Assembly (NCBI GenBank): GCA_025738555.1
Contig: JAOVFP010000017.1
Span: forward strand, 806,001-870,000
Source of the DNA: Cyathus striatus
Lineage: Eukaryota; Basidiomycota; Agaricomycetes; Agaricales; Nidulariaceae
Reading direction: 5' to 3'
DNA: 64,000 nt
Shown: positions 1-13,744 of the stretch, piece by piece
Layout: every line of letters starts with the position of its first letter
Numbering within the stretch: the stretch's first letter is position 1
Notes under the pieces: model-generated
Told to the model about the DNA's origin: nothing
Database searches by the model: none
Seen by the model: only the letters and a program-made list of their open reading frames with translations
Position numbers and translations under genes: made by a program

Positions 1-303
1 ACCATTCTCCTTCGACTCATTTCTCTTTCTAACCAATCACTTGCATATCTTTTATTCTCTCTGACTCACTACTTACTTTCTCTTTGACTCTAATTGACTC
101 GTTACTTACTGTGTAGATACTTATAAATAGCTTGTAGAATTACCTTGTAAGAGTAGAGTTCTTGAATACGAGACCCTACGACACGCATTCCCGGAAATTA
201 AGTCTCAAATTCTCGGACTCGCGTTACTTTAATCTCGTGTGTTTCCAGTGACAAACATAATCTTCTTGCTTGAAACTCGGAAACTCCACACACCTGCTCT
301 ACA
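1..303 (+). mobile_element. 3' part of a Ty3-type LTR
   Basis: This stretch aligns, with much divergence, to the 3' part of the LTR at 52505-53055. Shared landmarks in the same order are repeated GACTCA blocks, a TGTAGATA(C/T)..TATA stretch, AGAGTTC(C/T)TGAATAC and a GGAAAC(T/C)C..CACA terminus. The LTR end is placed at about 303. It is either a solo LTR or the 3' LTR of an element lying upstream of the window. No coding sequence of that element is visible. Confidence 0.7.
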
Positions 304-1348
304 CTACAGTCAATATAAAATTTGCGAGAGAATATGTGTAATGGCATACACATTTTGTCATAAAAGGATGGTTCTGAACATCATAACATAGCATGAAATA
401 TCAAAAATGCAAAAGGGAAACTTGTATGTACAAGCAAATGTATATTCCACGAAGTATTCTGTGTCGAAAGATATAACTAAACCTACTATATAACATAACA
501 CTTGTAAGTAATGATGCAAAACAAAAAATACAAAAGAACTCGTTAGTGGATGATTGGTTGATGACGCGCCGAATGTGGTTTGAACGCGGCAGAAGCTCCA
601 AGCCTCCAAAGTGCCTCCAAGTACTTAGTTGGGATACGGAGATGACCGATATTTCAAGCTTGCACGTGTATTCAAACTCCGCTTGATGGGAGGTGTTCGC
701 TCTGCAAAATTTTGTTTTTCATCACCCTACATAACCCTACTACCTTTTAAGGTAGCGGGAATATAAAAAAGAAGCTGCAGATGGATAGATCAATCGATCA
801 AGCTACATAGTATACACAAATTAATCTAATACGAGACACATAGAAACGGGGAGATGCACTGACACAATGGACGAGAGCACATAAACAAGACAGGGTAGGG
901 GTATAGGAGGTGAGAAATACCAGTTTCTAAACACATAGAATAGGTCAAAAAAAAGAAGAGAACCGCACAGACATAGCCTTGAATGCATAGCACAAGGCAG
1001 GGATTGCATCGACAAATGTCAAGGACAGGTCCGTGTAGTACAACATTCGTTCACCTTGGTAGAAAACATAAGCTGTGCCAACCGCCGCCCATGGATGCGT
1101 AGACCATTGTGAACACAAAAAGAACTTTGTAACTTTGTCCGGTTACGTGACAAAGTACAATTGTGGGTGTCACCCCACCTTAATCCCGAGAGAAAGGACC
1201 ATCCGATCCGTAAGCTATTGTACGGCGACTATGCAACTATGCCACTGGCCCCAGATTCGTTCCTTCACAATAACTTGGTTGGGATTTAAAGGACGCGAAT
1301 TCAGGAAGGTAGACAGCAGCAAATTTTCACCTACGTACCCTCGCCATC
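304..1348. other. intergenic region upstream of the first F-box gene
   Basis: I see no coding sequence with convincing codon structure here. The right end holds the likely promoter of the F-box gene at 1349, with an ATTTAAA box near 1286 and a block shared with the paralogue's promoter at 1149-1170. The rest is not recognisable. Confidence 0.5.
1149..1170 (+). promoter_or_regulatory. conserved upstream block of F-box gene 1
   Basis: The motif ACAAAGT(A/G)CAATTGTGGGT occurs here, about 190 bases before the ATG, and again at 30821-30840, about 210 bases before the paralogous F-box gene. The surrounding upstream sequence is much less alike, which suggests a retained regulatory site. Its binding factor is unknown. 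Confidence 0.45.
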
Positions 1349-3231
1349 ATGCGTCTCCAAACCCTTCCACTCGAAATCATAACAATGATATTCACTCACC
1401 TCCCAATATCATCCCTCCTTGCGTGCCTACGCACTTCGCGCTTCATCTATAGTGCAATCAAAGAAAGCTTAGAGCTGCAATATGCCCTCGAGAAGGAGAA
1501 AGCTGGTGTCGAGGACAATCGTTTCGACAAGAGCAAGCCCAGCATATCCGAGAAGCTCAATTTACTCAAGGAAAGAGAAGATGCACGGAAGACATTCAAC
1601 TACAAGTTCATGAGGGAGCTCGAAGGGTTCGAGTTGCCCAAGAGCGACTTGTTCAATGTTATAGCGGATACAATCTTCGTTGGCTGTGATGACCCTAGGA
1701 ACTCGAAATTGACGAGCGCGCTCAAGTTTGCTCGTCTTCCAGTGGATTCTGAAGAACCGATGGCATGGGAGACATTGGATGTTGGAAAGCCCATTATCAC
1801 TTTGGGGGCAGCGTTGGAGGAGCATGACTTAATTGCGCTTGCGTGCTAGTAAGTTTAAATTCCTCATGTATTCTAAATGAACCTATTAATAACTATGAAA
1901 ACAGTAGATCCCCATCCCGCGAAGGAATTGATATCATTCTTCGACGTTTAAGTACACAGTCGAAGCACCCGTATGCGCAGAAAAGCATTATACCTGTATG
2001 CAATCTGGAACTTGAACAGCTGCTAGCGGATGTGAATGTTGAAGATATCAAGCCATGGGTTAGTATAGATATATGTGGAGAAAATCTCATAATTTGCGTC
2101 GAGTGTTACGACTTTGAACCACTAATTAAGTCTATATACATATTCAATTGGAAGACCGGAGAAATGAAATTTGTACTGTTGTTTTCTATTTACTGTCTTT
2201 TGTCGCTGATTTGGAGTGATGTAGAAACCCATAACAGATATGAACTGTCCGAATGTATTTACCAAAGATAGACGCTTCCCCGAGGTCACTATGGAAACAT
2301 ATCATCTTCCTCAATCCCCCTTAACCGGAGAAGATGACCTTATCCCCTTTGTATATCTTGGGTTTCCTGAACTTCGGGAGTATGTGGAGGTGACTGAAAC
2401 AAGATGTCGTGAAGACCCGAGCCCAAAGGACCCGTTGTCCATCCGACCACTGGGATCACAGTATGGCCTTTCGCAACAAAGACCATTCTGTAACGCGCCG
2501 AGGATTCTCTTCTTATGTTTGCCATTTCACTGCAACCGTGGGGTGGGGAGAGAACGTATTCCTTTGTAATGCACTGTGATAAGCTACTGAATACTGTTCA
2601 ACCTTCTGTGACAAATTCATTTCCCGCACACCGTACCGACCCCACTTCTACCTCGTCCGCCCAAATCCCTTCGAAACATTTATGTACTGACAATGGTTCG
2701 GAAGATTCAGCAGGGTCCGATACGGACGACGAAATGTTGACTGAAGATTCAGTGTCTGAAATTGAAGTTCCGCTCTTGAGTTGGTCACAGTGGGGGCCCC
2801 ATAACACCCGCTGGATTGAAAATGGACATGGAGATTTTTTCAGAGACATTTACCCTACGAGCGGTGGGCGGTTCGTTATCCCTTATCCCCAAGCAGTTGA
2901 TGTGCAAAGGTACCTATACTGGGATATTCTACAGGTGATGGACTTCGGAAAAGGAAGAGTACGCGACGCCATTGCAACTTGGCGTAATGACGGTACTTCC
3001 TCAGGACAGGAAGAGAATGGAAATTGGGAGCTCGTAACGGCTCCAACTGTACTTAATCAAAACGAAAATAATCCTTTCAATGAGACTGTCCGGTCATATT
3101 TGCCGTACATTCATACCATCTCTAAGGAGGAATTTCGCATTTGTGCACAGTTTTTGGATGAAGAAAGGGTTATGTTCTTGGGTGTAAGTTTTTAATTATT
3201 CTTTTAGAACATGGCTAAATCGATGAAATAG
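1349..3231 (+). pseudogene. F-box protein, frameshifted paralogue 1
   Basis: The predicted protein starts with an F-box (residues about 4-45: LPLEIITMIFTHLP, then a CLRTSR turn), the Skp1-binding motif of SCF ubiquitin-ligase adaptors. Exons are 1349-1848, 1905-2172, 2225-3183 and 3208-3231. Positions and phases match the intact paralogue at 31047-32883, and the C-terminal half is clearly related (shared WGPxNTRW, LQVMDFG and EFLDEERVMF motifs). Near 2490-2500 this copy is one base shorter than the paralogue, so exon 3 passes from one frame to another and the full protein cannot be read as it stands. Either it is a recent pseudogene or the base is a sequence error. The target substrate is unknown. 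Confidence 0.75.
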
Positions 3232-3542
3232 GAAGATAATTCGTGTTCTATGTTATATTTTGGATAGTCTAAAGTAGCTTATACAGGAAGTACTGAGACT
3301 CATATACTTACGTGATGTTACACGTTGTATTTCGATTGCACACCTCCACAAAATGATCGGTAGAACAAATAAATTCCACAATACGAAACAATAAATCATT
3401 AAGTCGTATCCTATCAAAATGTTCAAGAAACATAAAGAGTCTCTGAAAACTAGCAGGGTCCCGAGATGATTACTATTCCCGATTTCCCTTCCCTCCTTTC
3501 TCATCTACCATTTACTACCAATCCCAATCTCTAATCGACAAC

Positions 3543-4347
3543 CTAGAGAAGTAGAGCACCTGCAAGCCCACCAACAACAGCCACGGCACCTGCGAAGACA
3601 CCTCCCATTCCAAATTGGACACTTGAGGAAGCAGCGGAGCTTTGAGATGCACTACCAGAGCTTGGTACAACTGAAGTGCCGGAGGTGGACGCACCGGAGA
3701 CGGAGGAGGCGCCAGAGACAGAGGCAGAGCCGGAAGCGGAGGAAACACCAGAGGTAGCAGAGACAGGGGTGGTAGTTGTGGTAACTGAAAATGAGGAGCT
3801 GGTCGATGCTGGGGATATGGATGAGGTCTCACCTGTTACTCCGGAGACTGAGCTTGAGGCGGGGGCTGGAGATAATAACGGTCATTAGAACTGGAAATTA
3901 AGATGAAAGAAGGATATGAAACGCACCAACATTGCAAACTTGCTGTCCTAACGACTGAGCAGCAGTCGCATCAGCAGCGGTACAGTTCGCTGTAATACAT
4001 GACAAGGCACTCGTTTGGAAGCTCGATGCATTGGAGCATACACAAGTTGTGTTGGCACTAATATGTTATCAGTAAGTACGAGAAGTAGAGAAAGGGGAAG
4101 AAATGTAAAGTAGGGAAAGTAAGGAGGGAAATGAGACGTACAAGTTGGTGCAGCCTACTTGAGCAGCGGTCTGGTCGAGGCACGTCGTGAGGCAGGGAGA
4201 GAGACCAGCGGTAGGGTTGGCGCTTGCCGCACTAGACGAGGCGCTACTTGAGACGCTAGCTGAAGTTGCTGCAGAACTGCTGGCTGTGGTAGAGCTCTGT
4301 GCGTAGACAACGGCAGCGGCGGAAAGGATAATAGCTAAAGCGTGCAT
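3543..4347 (-). CDS. CFEM-domain GPI-anchored cell-wall protein
   Basis: Three exons (4347-4142, 4057-3927, 3865-3543) join in phase to give 219 residues. An N-terminal signal peptide (MHALAIILSAAAVVYA) is followed by a short Ser/Ala stretch and then a CFEM domain with the expected eight cysteines, running from the LSPC motif near residue 50 to QQVC near residue 110. A long Ser/Thr-rich stalk follows, and the protein ends in a hydrophobic tail (GVFAGAVAVVGGLAGALLL) typical of GPI attachment. CFEM proteins act at the fungal cell surface, some in haem or iron uptake, others in adhesion or host interaction; which applies here cannot be told. Intron borders are GT..AG throughout. The start is the only ATG that gives a signal peptide. 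Confidence 0.9.
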
Positions 4348-7300
4348 CTTGAGATTATCGTAAAGCGTAGGAAGGATTTCGTTTCAAAGAGGATAGGAGA
4401 ACGTATAAGAGACGGGGGGAATCTAGAACTTGGATACCACTGAAAAGAAATCTTAGTCCTCGAGGGGTTTATATGAGAAGAGGGGTGGGAAGCGAAGCGA
4501 GCAGAAGTGCCGTTAGTTGACTGCAATCAGGGTGATGGTTGGTGGCGGACAATTTTGGAGGGTGAGGTAATCCCGCTCGAGGTGTACTTCCATTTGGTGT
4601 GGCTCCGCTCAATACGCTTCCGGTATGTACGACACTGTACATAGCCCATCTGTGCCATATGTTCTTGTCCGCAGTATGATGTACAGCCAAGACTGCGTTC
4701 CAAAATTAACTTAAAATGAAGAGGATAGGGAGGAGTTGAGGGAATCTTGAAGTACGTACGGTGGCTGTGAGTAGCGGGACCACTTGACTTACCGTCGAAC
4801 GCGAAGTCAGCACTTTTCGCTTCTGCCATGTGGCACGTGCAAGGTTGAATCCCCGCCGATGAGCTCAAACTTGTTTTCTCTCTTCTTGCCAACATTCGAG
4901 TTTCGTTCTTTCACAACATAGCTCAACTCTGCCATTTCAATATCATGGACAGCACACGGCCACTCACGCACGAGCACAATGGAGCACCAAGATCATACAT
5001 TGCGGTGAAACAGCATGGAAACACCGGACAGCGGCGCGTTACTACTTGAGGTTCGGCATGCACACTTCAAAAGTTCAAATCACTTCATTTACTTTGAATA
5101 CTACTAGCGTCTATCCCATAAATGATTAAAATGTACATGCACTTCAAAACCGTCACAGATGGCTTCCGATTTCAGCTTCAGACGCACGTTGTTAGACGTT
5201 TCTTCGACAGTCGACAGATTGACAGCGTTCCGTATGACTTGAGTTGGCAGATCTCCATGCGGTAGCATTGTGGTTCAGAATAGGCGCGGCCGATCTCTTG
5301 CGCGGTATCATCTTAGCGCCCAAAAATCTCTCGATGAGCTTGCGAGCTGTTTCCTCACTCTCGTTCTTGCCGTCTTTGGTTTTTGGTACAAATCAACTTA
5401 TCGAGAGCTGGTCGCTCAAACTGGCTACAGTCCTACTAGAAATATCCACCATAACCATCTATCAGTCTCCTCGCCAACTCCTCACTGTCTCGGCCGAGTG
5501 CGCCGCCATCGCGCTATCACCGTCCTACATTCTCACTGAAATTGTTCAGCTGACGAATGAATATTATAGGTGTCATATACATTAACTCATCTTGAATAGT
5601 TACTAAAGCCAAGCACAACTGTCAGTGATTTTTGTTCAAGCTTCAAGTCCCATGTTCTTCCTATGCGCAGTTCCGACACAGCGTTTGTTCAACGTTTATT
5701 CCCAGAATATGATCTCCAATACCATTCTAACCATATTCCTGCTATATAGAGCATATTCAATTTCTACGCCCGAGCACATCGCAACCCGTGGACACCCGTA
5801 CGTCGTTGCCCTCCATTCAAGTACAACCCGCAGCAACATATGTCAGTACTTACTAACACAAAAGCCAAAAAACAGTACACACAGCTCAAGCTTATCACAT
5901 CCTAATCACGTACCCACCTTCTATGTTTACTAATCTACGTGCTTTTAAACATTCCTCGTAAGCATGTTTACCTCAAAATTCTATTCTAACGCAACCCCAT
6001 TCCTATAGATATCGCTCACTCCTAAGTTACCGGATATCTATTTCCATCTATCATCCTTCAGATTGTTCGCCCCGTCCTCCAAGGAGCGAGCGCGTAGCTC
6101 AAGCTCACACTCCACCAGCGCCTAAGCTTTGCATCAAGTCTTTTCCGCCTTTATCACTGTCGAATAGCATCGTGCTCCAAACGTTCACTGCTCGTCGCCT
6201 TCTCGTGCGTCACGGTAGCCTGACACCTATCCATGAGGTATTGCCTCCCTGTACACGACTCAGAGTCTTTTACATTCTCTACGGAAGAAAGGCGAGTGGT
6301 TTAAGCTTTACGTTCTTGCTCTCTCACACCCTCGGAGTCTGAGCGTCGGAAGTTGAGAATCAGAAGCGAGCACTTTGATTCTCGTTCTGGCTTTCTTCTC
6401 CGAGTGATAAGCTCAGGATATCAAGTTGTCCCCCGGTAGCCGGCCCCACCATTATATATCAACGCGTTTAACTGTTCTCCGGATGGATGTTGGAATCGGA
6501 ATGTGGATATGTTGGTGGATTGGAGTTACGTGCGGAATGTATGTGCTGGGTACGTGTAGTGGCCCGATGGAAAATGTCTTGTTTGATCCTGAATATGTGG
6601 GTTTCTTTGCTTTTAGCGTTCAGTTTCAATGCTCATATTCGATGATGGTCACTTTGATTCGACATTTTAATCTGTCTCGTCCGAGATGTCTACCATCCTT
6701 GATTTCGGTCTTTCAACTGAGACAATCTTTCTTTCCTCAGTACGGATTGTCGCAGTAATTACTCGTTCTGCGAATACGCCTAGCAGGAAAGGTGTCCTCC
6801 GTACATGAGGCTCAAGGCCGTGGTGGAACTGAACATCTACTGCACCTGCACCATGTGCACAACTCGCGCGTACAGGATCGGATGCACCGGTGCGTTCGTC
6901 CAGGTGTGTCTGGTAGCGATTCAATGGTTGAACACACCATACTTAACATGCGTTTCAGTGTGTTCTCTCCCTTTTTGTCGTCACCTCACCTCACCAGCGG
7001 TGATCCTGAAACATACATAGATCTATAGCCTGAGCTCGAAGATTTCACGTACACCTTGCTTCAGTTGTCCGCATTGTCGATCTAATCGAGTTCTTTGATT
7101 TCAGGATCCACTGAATATGTTCTATGTCTCTGTTGATCTTCGTTCTCAATCTGTCTCGGTGGCCCACTATTAAGCGTCTTAGTGATGATTAGACCTCCCT
7201 CCTCACTTTAACCAGCGAAATAGGATCTTCTGTAATGATCATCGATATCACCAGCAAACATACTCGTGCACAGGGTGCTTTTAAGTCGCAACAATCATCC

Positions 7301-7509
7301 GCAAAAGCCTGGGGACATTGTTTCTACAGAGATTTTACCATTAGCTTGTATGCCGACACTATTCCTCGTAGAGATATCCAACACATGTTCTTAAACATGA
7401 CGATGATAGTTCAATTTACTGGTAATAACTCTGCTGAAATGTCCTGAGGTTACAAGCTGATCGCTATACACATACATTATGATAAGTCATTTTCGCCACA
7501 CTTCCACGT
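4348..7509. other. 3.1-kb region without recognisable genes
   Basis: Several short open frames exist but none has a recognisable domain, good composition or a coherent exon chain. A possible tiny spliced frame starts at about 4832 on the minus strand (MAEAKSADFAFD followed by a good GTAAGT donor) but gives only about 45 residues. I found no repeats with clear ends. I see nothing firm in it. Confidence 0.4.
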
Positions 7510-7899
7510 TCATTGGATTGCCTTCCTCCTCCTCCTCAGTCTGGGACGCGGTACTCCATCGATCAATAAATGTATCGTCTTCGTCTCGCCCCCTCCCGCC
7601 TCCTCCCTAGTCCACAGCTTATAAGTGAACACCATGAAGAAGACAATGACCGATAACAGCAGCAACTTGACGAAAGGCGTAAACGTATCGATAGTGGACT
7701 GCACAAAAACTCGAAGGTGGTAAATGTTCATTGAGATGTCGTTGAGAATCTCAGAAGCTTCTGCACTGTTGGCAGCGGAGTCGTTCTGGAGCGCTTCGGC
7801 CGATGTGCTGAGAGTCTCGAGAGTTTTCTTAAGCCCAGCTTCGTTGAGCAGCTTTTTCATCGCCTGGGTGACGTGACGGGCGATTCTTTCTTCGTCCAT
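7510..7899 (-). CDS. small single-pass membrane protein, unknown function
   Basis: One exon encodes 129 residues. The first about 75 are charged and helical, including a likely coiled-coil stretch (ALQNDSAANSAEASEIL). They are followed by one strong membrane segment (about residues 79-96, FVKLLLLSVIVFFMVF) and a short basic tail with RPRLRRRRK near the end. There is no signal peptide, so a tail-anchored or single-span membrane protein is likely. I do not recognise the family. It is read as real because the frame is open from a good ATG and composition is protein-like; the opposite strand offers nothing better. The upstream sequence includes a repeat shared with 34900-35172. Confidence 0.5.
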   Translation of the reverse strand: MDEERIARHVTQAMKKLLNEAGLKKTLETLSTSAEALQNDSAANSAEASEILNDISMNIYHLRVFVQSTIDTFTPFVKLLLLSVIVFFMVFTYKLWTREEAGGGETKTIHLLIDGVPRPRLRRRRKAIQ

Positions 7900-8139
7900 G
7901 ACACTTATCGCTGAATTGTGTCTAGTTCAACAGATTTATGTTAGTGGGCACACTTCGAGTTAAGAATGGGGCGCTTACTGAATATGTTCTGTCGCCGTAT
8001 CGAAGTCAAAGTAGTGGTCACTCTGGTGAATGCGGGAAGAGGTTTTAAGGCCGGAGAACGTTCGGTCATCTGGGTGAATACATATATTTCCACAGAACAA
8101 AAGAATGAACATTATCCACCTAGAAAGAACAAAGGACGG

Positions 8140-8415
8140 CGCTTGTGTAGAGCATGTGTTCTGCCTGCACCGCAAAATGCGGATTTCATCAGATTTCATT
8201 ACCGCCGCCTCGTTACTTACATGCTACCGTTCACGTGACCTTATCTCAGTAGCTACAAAAGTGTCGTACGTACGCTCTGAGAAGACAGCTTCGCATTCCC
8301 CCTCAGTTCAATTCTATTGCAAGCTCACCAAGATCTGGAGGTCGGACGGATGTGCCGGCCACTCGCACGATTTCTTCGTCGAGAGGATACTGCCTAGCGG
8401 TATTCTTCCTCTACA
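8140..8415. repeat. dispersed repeat copy A
   Basis: About 275 bases resemble 34900-35172 in the same order and orientation: a CTGCCTGCACCGCAAAATGC start containing the small hairpin CCGCAAAATGCGG (8170-8182), then CTTCGCATTCCCCCTCAGTT, GATCTGGAGGTC and GGTATTCTTCCTCTACA. No terminal inverted repeats were found. Both copies lie upstream of a minus-strand gene. Confidence 0.65.
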
Positions 8416-9158
8416 CTTGCAAGCTAAACGAACAAAAGTCTCGGCTTCCGGCATTGGCCGGTTGTCCGATGTCGACAGGCTACAGTGGACTACAGCTGAG
8501 CACAACAGTTACCCTGGCTACACCTTACGTACCTTAATTGTAGGTACATTGAAAACTTGAATGAAAGTTGTTTTTACGTCCCTCGTATCAAGTTCGTATT
8601 ATGCTTACCTGTCTTAAAGAACAAAGAAACAAGCGGAACTTATTTTCGTCTCCTGAACAGATACAATGGCAATATCACGAATATGTATGTAGATTAAAGT
8701 TTATTGAAGAGCGGAATTGGTTTTATAGATACTACCAACTCATCCAATACCTATAAAGCGTGGGACGCAAACTTTCAACGTCATACTTCATTATATCCGA
8801 GAACTTCGGAATGTTTTCCAGCTTTGCGCATATTTCGTCTTGCCAGCGTGATGCCCTTCGCCTACATTGCCCACCCGCACAGAGCTCGAGCTCCTTCTTC
8901 CATGCGTTACAAATTTCCTGGAACTCGAAAAGCTTGTCTAGCTGAAAATTGAATTGTCATCTTACGCAGTTATAGAAGGTTATCCATTCCTCACAATCCT
9001 CAATGCCACCTTTATATAGTCCGGTGACCGAGGGACGATGGCACATGATTGATATTGCAATGTTTTGATATGCTATACGGTACCGAGCCTACAGGTAGCG
9101 AAGTTAGCTCAAACAAGTCCTTCAAGAACCTAATAATACTGTACTACCCAGGGGACGA
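8416..9158. other. intergenic, nothing recognised
   Basis: Only short overlapping frames without domain similarity are present. This region is downstream of the minus-strand BTB gene ending at 9159 and upstream of the 7510-7899 gene. Confidence 0.4.
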
Positions 9159-9792
9159 TTAAATCGGGCATATTTTGATAGTCTTCAACAACTTGATATA
9201 AACGGTGGCTGCTCGAGTAGCTCTGTCGGCAAGATCTCTGTGGTCGTGCTTGATCGCATATGCTAGAACGTCGATGGAGTTTTCTCCTGTGAGATTATTA
9301 CTGTTTGCGATACGACTAACATGAAAGGTATGTGGATGACTATTAAGATCGCCCGACGCCAGAAGCTTTAGTCGACTACTTACAGAAGGTGTTGTTTACA
9401 TAGCTCAAGAGCTCCAAAAATTTCGTACTTCTCCACCGCCTCCGATAGTTTTAGAAGAATCCGAATAGATACCCCACTGAGGTTTGGATGACGCTGGTTG
9501 CGGTGCATGAATCGAAGCATTAAGTCAAGGACAGTCGAGTTTTCTGGCATTTGTACCGATTCACAGACTTTCCCAGAAGAAAGGTCTGCAGAAGGAAACC
9601 CCTCACTGAAAAACTCGAGGTATCTCTTATGAGCCCCAAATTGTTTTTCGTCGGAGGAGACTAAAATAACGTCAATAATTTCTTGACATTCGGAAGGTTG
9701 CACTGGTAGAATAGATTGTCTGGTGAGGGTTCACTACTATACGAATTCGACTTACCGTGGCAAACTGACATGCACTCGGTTTCTTCAGTCAT
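9159..9792 (-). CDS. BTB/POZ-domain protein
   Basis: Three exons (9792-9756, 9702-9384, 9315-9159) join in phase to about 170 residues. The middle exon carries a BTB/POZ fold of the kind expanded in Agaricomycetes: a DVILVSSDEKQFGAHKRYLE opening, then a VQMPENSTVLDLMLRFMH block and a LLKLSEAVEKYEIFGALELC helix pair. BTB domains mediate dimerisation and can bring substrates to Cul3 ligases; no second domain is visible, so the role is unknown. The start (MTEETECMSV) is the first ATG before a good donor. It is followed upstream by a diverged, broken paralogue in tandem. Confidence 0.8.
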
Positions 9793-10322
9793 AATGAAGA
9801 GCAGTTAGAAATACTATAGAAATACGTTGATTGGTGTGGAGCTGAAGTGAGGGTGTGATCTTGGTGACTTTCGGTATCACGCCCTGATATACTTCGTGTC
9901 CTCCTCGAAGCTTCCAAAACTAACTTCAACTTCGGGAGCTTCAACATGCTACGTATACTTCATCCGCATGATGATACCGCGGAACGCTCACATGTATGAA
10001 ATGTTTCAAGAACTAAAGCAAGGTTTCTCACAACCAGAATGTTCAACAGAATTCGGTGACTTTAGCGTTTTATACACGTTGTTAACTTAATCGGAGTTCT
10101 GCCATCTGACCATTACCACAGTCACAGACATGTATTAATCTATTGCGTGTCTAGAGGCCAGAGATGCAGGGTAAAAAATATCGTTACAAACTACATATCA
10201 TCTATGCATCTACGTCATTATATTCCATGATCTTAGAAAACTCTGGAATCCCTTGTACTTTTTCTGATACATTAAAAATCTATCGGTTCATCCGATTTCT
10301 GCATTGAGTTCCGGAACAACCG
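9793..10322. other. spacer between the two BTB genes
   Basis: No gene is supported. It presumably holds the promoter of the BTB gene at 9792 and the 3' region of the next one. Confidence 0.4.
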
Positions 10323-11132
10323 TTAAGCAGTCTCTCTCCGCTTCGACAGATCTCTTCGAACTTTAGTACACTTTGCATATGATTGTTCCTAAATTTTTCT
10401 TTGACGTGGCTATAAAACGAGGACTACGCATTGCAACGACGCGCACGATTGAATCAGGAATGAAAGTACATCGTGAACGTAGATACATACCCATGAGACA
10501 ATTAAGTCTAGCATACTGAAGTATTGTTGAACAGCTTTATGAACAGGATATCGCCCGAGCGTACGAGGAGCCACTTCATTGGCAAGATCTGTGTATCCAT
10601 GCTTAACGGCGAAAACCAAAAGATCGAAGGACTTTAAGTCAGCGATATTAACCTTCGCAGAGCGACTAATAAATGAACAGGTTATATACGCGAATTATTA
10701 GAAAACGACTATCGAGATAGAAAATGACACGTACATAAGGTGCTGCTTGCAGGACTCTATCGCTCCATACACCTGATACTTAAAAGCTGCCTCCGAGAGC
10801 TTCAGCAAGGTGTCAAAAGGTACATTAGTCAAATCAGGATAGCCATGATGCTTGTGCATAAACTGAAGCAGTAAGTGGAGTGTTGACGAATCTTCGGTCA
10901 ACGGTACAGTTTCACAACCTAAACACGATACGAGCTCGGCTGGGGGGAAACCAGGGGGAAACCATCGCTGTAGAATTCGAGATGCATTTTGTGTGCGCCG
11001 AATTCCTTCTCATCAGAAGAGAAGGGAACTATGTCAACTATTTCTTCGCATTTGGACGACACTGACGCAGGAGGTAGTAATGAGCTCACAATACAAACAT
11101 TGTTGGATTCTAGACTTACGATAACATTCCAT
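10323..11132 (-). pseudogene. BTB/POZ paralogue broken by an 11-bp duplication
   Basis: Exon order and phase mirror the neighbour at 9159-9792: exon 1 11132-11120, exon 2 11061-10735, a third exon beginning RSAKVNIADLKSF and a probable fourth ending at 10323. The BTB blocks are present (FGAHKMHLEF, LTEDSSTLHLLLQFMHKH, LLKLSEAAFKYQVYGAIESC). At 10941-10962 an 11-base unit (GGTTTCCCCCT on the coding strand) is repeated in tandem. Removing one copy restores the alignment to the neighbour; with both, the frame meets a stop about 13 codons later. The two genes therefore arose by tandem duplication and this one was later inactivated, unless the repeat is an assembly error. Confidence 0.75.
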
Positions 11133-12008
11133 TTTATTCTTCTTTAGAAAATGGCTACAATTGACTAGGATAGTCAGTTAAAACTGAGGAGCGAGTGTGG
11201 CTAGAGTGTGGGGGATACGTTTCATCTCCTCAAAGTTAATAGAAATTTGTGGTTGCTCGTTTCGGACAAGTTCAAACAATCAACAATAGACATAATGATA
11301 AGCGCAACAACCTTAAACGTGATATATATGCTGGTGCTGATCAAACGAATTCGCTGGAGGATGATTTCCACACTGTATCAGTCTTATAAGCTATACAATA
11401 AGCAGTGTCATGGTGTATAATTAGGCATTCTTTTATTGCCAGTCTGGGCTAAGTGTATATGACCGGGAATGCAGGAGTAACGCGGATTTTGCTTAGTTGA
11501 AGACAAAGAATGGATTGTTGCGGGATAAAAAGGTGAGTTGAAGGCTGCAGTGACGTGTTAGAAGTTTGCAGTCTGGACTCAACAATAGATTTGAAACGCG
11601 TGACTGAACGCGCAGACACGTCTCTTGTTTGGTACAGGTTAAACCTAAAGCTTTTGACAAGTAGTTATCAATAAGTTTGCTTTTCACCTTCGGCAAGAAG
11701 TCGCCGACTTGCAAACAACGTTGAACTTTCCACTACACGGTTCACTGCCACTGCGTCTGTTCATTGCAACAACTACTTATTCAAACATATCAGCTGTCCT
11801 ATCCAAATCATATATTTGAAATGACATGATATTTGCTTCCTAAACATACCGGAGTGAGCGGCTCCATAAACTTTACTATATCAAGACTACTCCAAGAATA
11901 GTTCAGAATGCCAGCGTCGAGTCAGTACGTCGTGGGGAGGCTAATTTTAGCACAGGAATTCTCCTACAAGGCCTTATCTCAACGATCTCCTTTTCTCCAT
12001 GAATCGCC
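11133..12008. other. intergenic, divergent promoters
   Basis: No supported gene. It lies between the minus-strand BTB copy and the plus-strand spermidine synthase start, so it should hold promoters for both. Confidence 0.4.
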
Positions 12009-13535
<1,527 letters not shown>

Positions 13536-13537
13536 TC

Positions 13538-13555
13538 TGGAGCCCACCGCGAGGG
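13538..13555 (+). other. putative primer-binding site
   Basis: TGGAGCCCACCGCGAGGG begins two bases after the 5' LTR and starts with TGG, the complement of a tRNA CCA end. I cannot say which tRNA would match. A comparison with the host tRNA set would decide this. Confidence 0.45.
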
Positions 13556-13744
13556 GGTGAGGGTTCAAATTAGTTTTGGAATATTCAAACGGATAGACAG
13601 ACGGCGAGAAACCGAGAACAGATTAAAAGACAAAAATAGATTTTTGACACTTGACATCGATCTGACAGACTTGACAGTGTGGCGAGCTCGAATAAATTCA
13701 AAGCACGAACGACGCGCACATCACAGAAAGCAGGGACAGAATGA

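Noticed and set aside
3676..3888. Acidic plus-strand frame antisense to the CFEM gene
   Set aside because: It is the shadow of the Ser/Thr-rich stalk on the other strand; the CFEM reading has signal peptide, eight cysteines and GPI signal.
4469..4895. Two overlapping minus-strand frames of 73 and 122 codons
   Set aside because: No domain, poor composition and no coherent splice pattern beyond one good donor after MAEAKSADFAFD. Treated as unsupported.
5244..7028. Several plus-strand frames of 70-113 codons
   Set aside because: Overlapping frames with Cys/His/Tyr-rich random-looking composition, no shared motifs, no intron chain.
8105..8560. Plus-strand frame of 151 codons
   Set aside because: It lies in the dispersed repeat and the second copy at 34.9 kb does not conserve the frame.
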